DNA of 64,000 nucleotides from an uncultured Spirochaetaceae bacterium. GTDB lineage: Bacteria > Spirochaetota > Spirochaetia > Treponematales > Treponemataceae. The notes under the pieces were generated by a model that did not search any database, was not told the DNA's origin, and saw only the letters and a program-made list of their open reading frames with translations. Positions 58,331 to 64,000 of the stretch are shown one piece after another; position 1 is the first letter of the stretch; every line of letters starts with the position of its first letter. The DNA lies in NCBI GenBank assembly GCA_902789325.1, contig CADANN010000007.1, forward strand, positions 62,001 through 126,000. Direction: 5' to 3'. The translations under genes were made by a program, and so were the position numbers.

Positions 58331-60052
58331 TTATTTACACAGCGCCTTGGCTTCTTCGAATGGCAGCGGTCGGCCCCAGACAAAGCCCTGAATGAAATCG
58401 CATTTATGTTCCTTCAGAATCTCAAGCTGATTTTCGTTTTCAACACCTTCAGAAATTACTTCGCAGTCCATGATGTGGCCCATATAGATTATTGAGTCTA
58501 CCATGTCGCTCATAACAGGGTCGCTTTCAAGTTCATCGATCAGACTCTTATCAATCTTCAAAAGATTTACCGGCAGCTTCATCAACTGAGCAATTGAAGT
58601 ATAACCCGTTCCAAAATCATCAAGGGCAATCTGCACACCAAGAGTACGCAAAGTCAGAATATTGTCGATAGTTGCTTCCATAGATTCAGCAAAAGAATAC
58701 TCTGTAATTTCAATTTCGAGATTTTCTGCCGGGAACTGAGTTTCATCAATCATCTGATTTATCTTTTGTGCAAAATTTTCTGTTGCTATATTTTTCGCAG
58801 AAACATTAATTGAAACAACAAACTTTTCTGCACTTGCTTCGAGAACCGGTTTCATTTCTGTCATTGCACGGCGTAATACATAATCATCAATTTCTGTTAT
58901 CAGGTTAGTACGTTCTGCTGCTGGAATAAACATGCCTGGACTTACAATTGTTCCATCCGGCTTTCGGCAACGAATCAAAGTTTCAAAACCGCGGAGCTTT
59001 TTTCCTTCAGTTATGAACTGCGGCTGATAAACAAGGAAGAACCAATCATGCTGCATTGCGTCTTTAATAAGGAATTCTGCTTCTTTCTGTTCAAAATCTG
59101 AATTTAAGAGAGAATCATTATAAAGGCAGATTTTCTGAGTTGGATATTTACGAGCTTCGGCAAGTGCAATTTCTGCATAGTGAAGAACGCTCGAAGAATT
59201 TCTTTCCTTATCATAAGTATGATCTATATGCACAACGCCGGCCGCAAGAGAAACATTACAAGTCTTTTTTATAGATGGATCTTCACCATACTTTGGAGGA
59301 AGTGTCATAACTTCTGAACGGATTATAAGTCTGAGTTTTTCTTCAGGAAAACTATTTTCATCCAAAAGCATTACAAAAAGGCCGCCGGTAATTTTAAAAA
59401 GTATTTCATCTTTACCAAGAACACTTTTCAGTTTTGGAGCAATTTCCTTAAGAATAAAATCTCCTGCCTGAATGCCATAAACATCATTTATATTTTTAAA
59501 ATCTTCTATTTCAATACAAACAAGATAAAACGGATGCTTTGTTTCAAGCCGATTGTTTACGTATCTTACATAATAACGTCTGTTTGGAAGGCCGGTAATA
59601 AAATCTGTAAAACTGTTTATTGTTGATTTCTTATAGAAGGAATAAATAATAATAATCGAAAGCAAAGAAACAAGAGTTGTAACAACACCTGGAAGTGGTG
59701 ATAAAGTGTGCTTTGTAAAAATAGGAATTATTGAATTGGCAAGTGAAATACCCGTAAGACCAAAAGCAAGTTTACTACCGCTTTTAAAATCAATCATGAT
59801 AAGCAGAATGCAACTTAAGGAATTAAGGGCTCCTATAATGCCCTGCAAGGAAACAACGGGTAAAACAAAGCTGCCGTATCTAAGGACCGCAAAATTAAGA
59901 CTTCCTATTCGTGAGACGCCTATCATACATGTAATGCTGAAAATCGTACATAACGCGAGCAGCAGAGATCTGCGGTTAATAAATTTCAAACTAGCCTCCA
60001 CAATACTTGAAGCAAACTGCGTATACCCTCGCCCCTCAATACAAGTATACAT
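58331..60052 (-). CDS. Membrane GGDEF-EAL protein, degenerate GGDEF with intact EAL phosphodiesterase
   Basis: The protein has 573 residues with about four to five membrane helices at 30-140. The GGDEF domain (about 149-310) has TGGLF in place of GGDEF, so cyclase activity is unlikely. The EAL domain (about 325-570) keeps the catalytic set: Glu in FETLIR (an ExL variant), NVSAKN, EITEYSF, DDFGTGYTS, LKIDKS, SEGVEN and QGFVWGRPL. It should hydrolyse c-di-GMP to pGpG. The -10 TATAAT (60071-60076) lies 18 nt upstream of ATG, and no Shine-Dalgarno sequence is visible, so the start is less certain. It lies between the ketosynthase and the ketoreductase. Confidence 0.88.
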   Translation of the reverse strand: MYTCIEGRGYTQFASSIVEASLKFINRRSLLLALCTIFSITCMIGVSRIGSLNFAVLRYGSFVLPVVSLQGIIGALNSLSCILLIMIDFKSGSKLAFGLTGISLANSIIPIFTKHTLSPLPGVVTTLVSLLSIIIIYSFYKKSTINSFTDFITGLPNRRYYVRYVNNRLETKHPFYLVCIEIEDFKNINDVYGIQAGDFILKEIAPKLKSVLGKDEILFKITGGLFVMLLDENSFPEEKLRLIIRSEVMTLPPKYGEDPSIKKTCNVSLAAGVVHIDHTYDKERNSSSVLHYAEIALAEARKYPTQKICLYNDSLLNSDFEQKEAEFLIKDAMQHDWFFLVYQPQFITEGKKLRGFETLIRCRKPDGTIVSPGMFIPAAERTNLITEIDDYVLRRAMTEMKPVLEASAEKFVVSINVSAKNIATENFAQKINQMIDETQFPAENLEIEITEYSFAESMEATIDNILTLRTLGVQIALDDFGTGYTSIAQLMKLPVNLLKIDKSLIDELESDPVMSDMVDSIIYMGHIMDCEVISEGVENENQLEILKEHKCDFIQGFVWGRPLPFEEAKALCK

Positions 60053-60070
60053 GGACTTTATTAGATATCT

Positions 60071-60097
60071 ATTATAACAAATATTTTAACATGTCAG
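60071..60097 (-). promoter_or_regulatory. Possible promoter of GGDEF-EAL gene
   Basis: Minus-strand CTGACA (60092-60097), 15 bp, TATAAT (60071-60076). The spacing is short; the -10 is good. Confidence 0.4.
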
Positions 60098-60121
60098 TTT
60101 TGGAAAAACAAGAAAAAATTG

Positions 60122-60149
60122 ATTGCTTGGTCTTCGACTCGCAATGACA
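60122..60149. repeat. Small intergenic hairpin, GATTGCTTGG family (copy E)
   Basis: ATTGC/GCAAT arms (60122-60126 / 60141-60145) followed by GACA; related to copy D. It overlaps a perfect 12-bp palindrome ATGACATGTCAT (60144-60155). The rest of the gap 60053-60174 holds only the EAL promoter region. Confidence 0.55.
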
Positions 60150-60174
60150 TGTCATATTGACATTTTTAGCAGAA

Positions 60175-60202
60175 TTGTCAAAATCATCTAGTAAAATATT
60201 AT
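60175..60202 (+). promoter_or_regulatory. Promoter of ketoreductase gene
   Basis: TTGTCA (60175-60180), 16 bp, TATTAT (60197-60202). A leader of about 38 nt carries GCGAGG 5 nt before ATG. Confidence 0.6.
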
Positions 60203-60246
60203 TCTCTATGATAAGATTAAATCACAAATAAAATTGCGAGGTAAAT

Positions 60247-60999
60247 ATGGAAAACTTAAATGCTGATAAAAAGGTTCTTGTAACCGGCGCCAGTGGTGGA
60301 ATTGGCCGTGCTATTGCTGTTGAAGCTGCAAAGGCTGGATATTATGTAATCTGTCATTATAACGGAAGTCAGGGAAAAGCAGAGGAAACTCTTGCACAGA
60401 TTAAGGCAGCTGGTGGAGAAGGAGAACTCATTCAGTTTGATGTTTCAAATCGCGAAGATTGTAAAGCAAAACTCAGCGAGCTTTCAGCAAAATATGGTGC
60501 TCTCTGGGGAATCGTAAATAACGCAGGTGTTACCCGCGATAATACTTTTGTTGCTATGAGTGGAGAGGATTGGGATAAGGTAATCCACACAAACCTCGAC
60601 AGCTTCTACAACGTAATCAATCCATTACTTATGCCAATGGCAAGCCGCAAAAACAAACGCGGTGGACGTATTATCACAATTTCTTCTGTAAGTGGTTGTG
60701 ATGGAAACCGTGGCCAGACAAACTACTCTGCATCTAAAGCAGGTATTATTGGTGCAACTAAGGCACTTGCTGTTGAACTTGCAGGTCGCGGAATTACATG
60801 TAACGCAATTGCTCCTGGTGTAATTGAAACTGATATGACTAAGGCTATTCGCCCAGAAGTATACGACATCATCATGCAGACAATTCCAATGGGCCGCGCT
60901 GGTAAGCCAGAAGAAATCGCAGCAGCAGCAGTATTCTTGCTCAGCGAAGGCGCTGCTTATATTACACGTCAGTGCATTGAGATTGACGGAGGTATGTGA
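60247..60999 (+). CDS. 3-oxoacyl-ACP reductase, aryl-polyene (ApeQ/FabG2)-like
   Basis: The 250-residue short-chain dehydrogenase has NAD(P)-binding TGASGGIG (13-20), NNAG (91-94), Asn116 and the catalytic Ser147, Tyr160 and Lys164 (NYSASKAG). Phrases SGEDWDKVIHTNLDSFYNVINPLLMPM and SSVSGCDGNRGQTNYSASKAG resemble the ketoreductases of aryl-polyene clusters more than the housekeeping FabG. It reduces 3-ketoacyl-ACP. It has its own promoter and terminator and lies between the EAL and HD-GYP genes. Confidence 0.87.
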   Translation: MENLNADKKVLVTGASGGIGRAIAVEAAKAGYYVICHYNGSQGKAEETLAQIKAAGGEGELIQFDVSNREDCKAKLSELSAKYGALWGIVNNAGVTRDNTFVAMSGEDWDKVIHTNLDSFYNVINPLLMPMASRKNKRGGRIITISSVSGCDGNRGQTNYSASKAGIIGATKALAVELAGRGITCNAIAPGVIETDMTKAIRPEVYDIIMQTIPMGRAGKPEEIAAAAVFLLSEGAAYITRQCIEIDGGM

Positions 61000-61022
61000 T
61001 AATCACCGTCCCCCAATAACAT

Positions 61023-61055
61023 AAAATCCCGTAGCATTATTCTACGGGATTTTTT
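61023..61055 (+). terminator. Terminator of ketoreductase gene
   Basis: Twelve-bp arms AAAATCCCGTAG/CTACGGGATTTT (61023-61034 / 61042-61053), loop CATTATT, followed by more T. The HD-GYP -35 begins within the T tract. Confidence 0.88.
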
Positions 61056-61084
61056 TTTACATATCAAAAAACCTCTGTTATAAT
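61056..61084 (+). promoter_or_regulatory. Promoter of HD-GYP gene
   Basis: TTTACA (61056-61061), 17 bp, TATAAT (61079-61084). A leader of about 21 nt carries CAGGAG, although 12 nt from ATG, which is rather far. Confidence 0.7.
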
Positions 61085-61111
61085 ATAAGGATACAGGAGT
61101 TTTCAGATTAC

Positions 61112-63520
61112 ATGGAATTTTTACGGCTACACCAACAAAATATAATGCTTTTTTTAAGCGGTATTTGTTTTGTTCTTGCAATCCTTAGTTTTTTTACAAA
61201 ATCCCTTGGAAAAAAAAGACGACATGCCCTCATATTAATGGAAACTATCGCGGCCATGCTTTTGATAATGGACCGTTTTGCATATATATACCGCGGCAAT
61301 GTTTCAAATCTTGGTTTCTGGATGGTCCGCATTTCAAACTTCTGTGTATACCTTTTTTCACTTGGCATTATTCACGAATTTAATCTTTATCTTATAGATC
61401 TTTTTACAAACGAAGGAAAACTCGAAAAAGTTCCAGCCCGCCTTATTTGTGTAGAAGTGTTTTTTGCAATTGGCACACTACTCATAATTATTTCACAGTT
61501 TACCGGTCTTTTTTATACTTTTGATGAATACAATCGTTACCAGCGGGCACGAGGCTTTATAATAAGTTATATATTTCCATTTGGCAGTTTGCTTCTTCAA
61601 CTTGACGTAATTTTCGAGCACTACAAAAAAATCAAACGAAAAATCCGTATTCCACTGCTCATCTTTGGCTTGTTACCAATTCTTGCAACAATCATTCAGA
61701 TTTTCACATACGGACTTTCGCTTACAAACATTGCACTTGTTGGCGTAACAATTCTGCTTTACATTTTTGTTCTTGTTGATATGAACAATACAGTGGAACG
61801 TGCAAACTCTCTGGAAATCGATCTTTTAAAAAATGAACAGAAGAATATGCAGATTATGTTTGAGCAGACCGCAACGGCCCTTGCAAATGCAATAGATGCA
61901 AAAGATGTTTACACACACGGTCACTCAATGCGAGTTGCTGAATATGCACATAAAATTGCAGTACTCGCAGATAAAGATGATAAGTTTTGTTCTGATGTTT
62001 ACTTTGCAGGTCTGCTGCATGATGTTGGAAAAATTGGAATTTCAAATGACATCATCCAGAAAAACGGTAAACTTACTCCGGAAGAATTTGCTGAAATTAA
62101 AAAGCATCCTGTAATTGGCAAGCAGATTCTTTCCAGTATTTCTAAATCTCCATATCTTTCTATTGCTGCAAATTCGCATCATGAACGTTACGACGGTCAT
62201 GGATACCCGGAAGGATTGAAGGGTGACGACATTCCAGAGATTGCACGAATTATAGCCGTAGCAGATGCCTATGATGCCATGACTTCTAAACGAAGCTACC
62301 GTGACCCGATTCCTCAGGACAAGGTTCGCGAAGAGATTGTAAAAGGCATGGGCACTCAGTTTGACCCTCTGTTTGCAACATTAATGCTCCATATGATTGA
62401 TCTGGATACGGAGTATGAACTTAAAGAACACGAAGAAGTAAAAGAACTTTCAGGAAAGAATACTTTGAACTGTTCAGAATTCCGTGCAGCAAAATCAGAA
62501 GGAATTCTTCTTACAGACTGCATTACCAGAATTAAAGTGCACAGCCGTGCCGACACTGATTTTATTGCCGACTATACAATTCCTTCGTTCATTGTTTTTG
62601 ATTCTCTGGATTCAAGAGCGCATGAAACAGACACAAAACGCAAGGCAATGCTTTACAACGAATATGCAATCATACGTTTTGATGGAAAAGTTGATAAAGG
62701 CAATGCCCGTAAAATAGAATCTGAAATTATTTTTCAGGACGCCTACAAGCAAAATCCTCCAACGAAAGATGATTTAATTGAAGAATATAAAAATGGTCTG
62801 GACTATGAAATTGAAGCCGTAAAAGTTAGGGAACACTTACTGATTGTCATTTCAAATAAGTTCCAGACAGTTCGCACAACTATTGCCTTGGAAGATAATA
62901 CTCATTTTGCATACATTTCTCTCACAGGAGAATTATGTTTAATTACAAATGTTGAAATAAAAAAATCAGATACACCTGTTGCCCCAGATTATATTCCACG
63001 CATTGCAGAAGAAATCAGTTATATAAATGTACCGCAGGGAGATATTCCAAATCTTCAGGTAGATGGATGGCGAACAGCCGCAACAGAGGGTATTGTTGTA
63101 AAAGATAAGATGACTATTACTTTCCATTCAAAGAGCCTGCCGGCTGCCCGTCTTATCTGGCACTGTCCGTTTATCTGTCTGTTCTATTCAGATGATAAAA
63201 GAGTGAATGGTAAAGGCTTCCGCGAATTTGTACTCATCAGATTAGATGGTGAAAACTGGGAAGAAAATGCTCAGGCTAAAAGCACTATGGTGATAAATAA
63301 AAATGCAGCCTTCGAAGGTTGGGAAACCTGGAAAACCATGAATAAGAATGGTATGGATTGTAAAATAGAATTCCGCCGTGAAGGTAACAAAATTACCACA
63401 GTTACAGAAAACGGCGGAATTGCAATCAAGAGTGTTACGACCTTAAAGTCGGATGCTCCAGAAATTTATGTTGCACTCACCGGCGACGAGGTTGCAATCA
63501 CAAATATAAGGATTGAATAG
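61112..63520 (+). CDS. Membrane HD-GYP phosphodiesterase with duplicated C-terminal domain
   Basis: The protein has 802 residues. Six to seven membrane helices fill about 8-228. The HD-GYP domain (about 250-430) is complete: TLANAIDAK-type helix, THGHS, HD at 303-304 (LLHDVGKIGI), HHERYDGHGYP near 356-366 and AVADAYDAMTSKRSYR. It should degrade c-di-GMP to GMP. The last about 350 residues form two similar beta-rich halves (about 452-625 and 648-802), each opening with (F/W)RxAxxEGI and closing with FAYISLTGELCLITNVEI or IYVALTGDEVAITNIRI. I do not recognise this domain; it may bind a ligand or partner. Monocistronic. Confidence 0.88.
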   Translation: MEFLRLHQQNIMLFLSGICFVLAILSFFTKSLGKKRRHALILMETIAAMLLIMDRFAYIYRGNVSNLGFWMVRISNFCVYLFSLGIIHEFNLYLIDLFTNEGKLEKVPARLICVEVFFAIGTLLIIISQFTGLFYTFDEYNRYQRARGFIISYIFPFGSLLLQLDVIFEHYKKIKRKIRIPLLIFGLLPILATIIQIFTYGLSLTNIALVGVTILLYIFVLVDMNNTVERANSLEIDLLKNEQKNMQIMFEQTATALANAIDAKDVYTHGHSMRVAEYAHKIAVLADKDDKFCSDVYFAGLLHDVGKIGISNDIIQKNGKLTPEEFAEIKKHPVIGKQILSSISKSPYLSIAANSHHERYDGHGYPEGLKGDDIPEIARIIAVADAYDAMTSKRSYRDPIPQDKVREEIVKGMGTQFDPLFATLMLHMIDLDTEYELKEHEEVKELSGKNTLNCSEFRAAKSEGILLTDCITRIKVHSRADTDFIADYTIPSFIVFDSLDSRAHETDTKRKAMLYNEYAIIRFDGKVDKGNARKIESEIIFQDAYKQNPPTKDDLIEEYKNGLDYEIEAVKVREHLLIVISNKFQTVRTTIALEDNTHFAYISLTGELCLITNVEIKKSDTPVAPDYIPRIAEEISYINVPQGDIPNLQVDGWRTAATEGIVVKDKMTITFHSKSLPAARLIWHCPFICLFYSDDKRVNGKGFREFVLIRLDGENWEENAQAKSTMVINKNAAFEGWETWKTMNKNGMDCKIEFRREGNKITTVTENGGIAIKSVTTLKSDAPEIYVALTGDEVAITNIRIE

Positions 63521-63522
63521 GC

Positions 63523-63547
63523 TGTCGGGGCAAGCCCGACAATGACA
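63523..63547. repeat. Small intergenic hairpin, AAG-loop family (copy F)
   Basis: Seven-bp stem TGTCGGG/CCCGACA (63523-63529 / 63535-63541) with loop GCAAG, followed by ATGACA, placed 2 bases after the HD-GYP stop and before the convergent dehydratase stop. Confidence 0.65.
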
Positions 63548-64000
63548 TTAGTTGTCGCCGAAGAGAGCTGCAGCATCTTCCGTTTCCATTACAGAAACCT
63601 TTGTTGTTACAACCGGCTTTTCATCATTCTTATCTGCATACAATTCACAGATGTAGCGGTAAACATGATTTTCTTCATCACGGAAATCTTCTACTGCTTT
63701 CATCTGAATTGTTGTATTATTTTTGAGATATCCAACATCAGCCTTAAATTCCATAACAGACAGAATAAATCCAGGAAGCGGTGTGCGTCCTTTAATTGTA
63801 TTTGTAATTCCGGTAAGCGCTGAAATACACTGAGCCATAAATTCAAAGCCTACCCAGCTTGGAACTCCATCAAACTCAGGTTCATAGAAAATACAGTTCT
63901 CTGTAATATCGTATTCACTTGTAATTGTATGATTATTTACATCGTGCTGAGTTACGCGAGAAAGCAGGAACATCTTGCCTTTATGAGGAAGATAGTTTAT
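63548..64000 (-). CDS. ApeP-like hotdog-fold 3-hydroxyacyl-ACP dehydratase, 5' end outside window
   Basis: The frame stays open to the right edge; the codons before ATG 63973 read YLPHKGK, the conserved LPHxxxM start of this family, so the real start lies beyond 64000 (about 150 residues visible). The hotdog fold is marked by VPSWVGFEFMAQCISALTG, resembling the (E)xxAQ central helix with its catalytic Glu, and by PLPGFILSVMEFKADVGYL. It would dehydrate 3-hydroxyacyl-ACP in the same pathway as the ketosynthase and ketoreductase. The cluster probably continues to the right. The C-terminal tail is acidic. Confidence 0.8.
   Translation of the reverse strand: MNYLPHKGKMFLLSRVTQHDVNNHTITSEYDITENCIFYEPEFDGVPSWVGFEFMAQCISALTGITNTIKGRTPLPGFILSVMEFKADVGYLKNNTTIQMKAVEDFRDEENHVYRYICELYADKNDEKPVVTTKVSVMETEDAAALFGDN

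Overview
This 64 kb window most likely comes from a free-living or gut/rumen-type Treponema (Spirochaetes). The best marker is a flagellin (22005-22865) that reads as a spirochaete FlaB core filament protein and sits behind a sigma28-type promoter. Supporting genes are type III glutamine synthetase, NfnAB (anaerobic electron bifurcation), a cytosolic GH5 glucanase, pfs-luxS, and many Treponema-style lipoproteins and outer-membrane proteins. The sequence is AT-rich and gene-dense. I see no rRNA, tRNA, insertion sequence, prophage or CRISPR array. This is an inference from protein resemblance; no search was run.

Layout. 1-2600: the C-terminal part of an M16C peptidase, cut by the left edge, then a membrane-anchored LuxR-type regulator and a small partner. 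2.7-9.4 kb: nfnAB and a beta-barrel plus large lipoprotein pair. 9.5-21.8 kb: tex, a PilZ-like protein, a DAACS symporter, glnN, a GH5 glucanase, purD, a chemoreceptor and a zinc-ribbon membrane protein. 22-26.7 kb: flaB, a STAS/zinc-ribbon protein and the dnaX-ybaB-recR operon. 26.8-34.8 kb: a 5'-nucleotidase diverging from an eight-gene run (membrane protein, Nif3-like, lspA, small membrane protein, pfs, luxS, DUF1538, tandem PII-like). 34.9-46.5 kb: three giant lipoproteins in one operon, built from InlB-type, beta-helix and BspA-type repeats. 46.5-47.1 kb: a gene-free stretch with an array of inverted repeats and a GC-rich structured element. 47-54 kb: PAP2 phosphatase, a propeller-adenylate cyclase, a YczE-like protein, an OPT transporter and an orphan PqqD-like protein. 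54-64 kb: DUF1846 protein, then a block that interleaves aryl-polyene-type ketosynthase, ketoreductase and dehydratase genes with three cyclic-di-GMP enzymes (GGDEF, EAL, HD-GYP). The dehydratase is cut by the right edge.

The strongest unexplained signals are these. (i) At least ten genes have a sigma70-type -10 hexamer ending only 6-10 nt before the start codon and no Shine-Dalgarno sequence, which predicts leaderless mRNAs. (ii) Aryl-polyene-like fatty-acid enzymes are interleaved with c-di-GMP turnover genes. (iii) The DUF1538 transporter-like protein is translationally coupled to a tandem PII-like protein with an internal ribosome-binding site. (iv) The HD-GYP protein carries a duplicated C-terminal domain I do not recognise. 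(v) The 46.6-47.1 kb region holds unusual inverted-repeat and GC-rich structure. (vi) A family of small hairpins, mostly followed by TGACA, is scattered between genes; beside one of them lies a promoter overlapped by a perfect palindrome.
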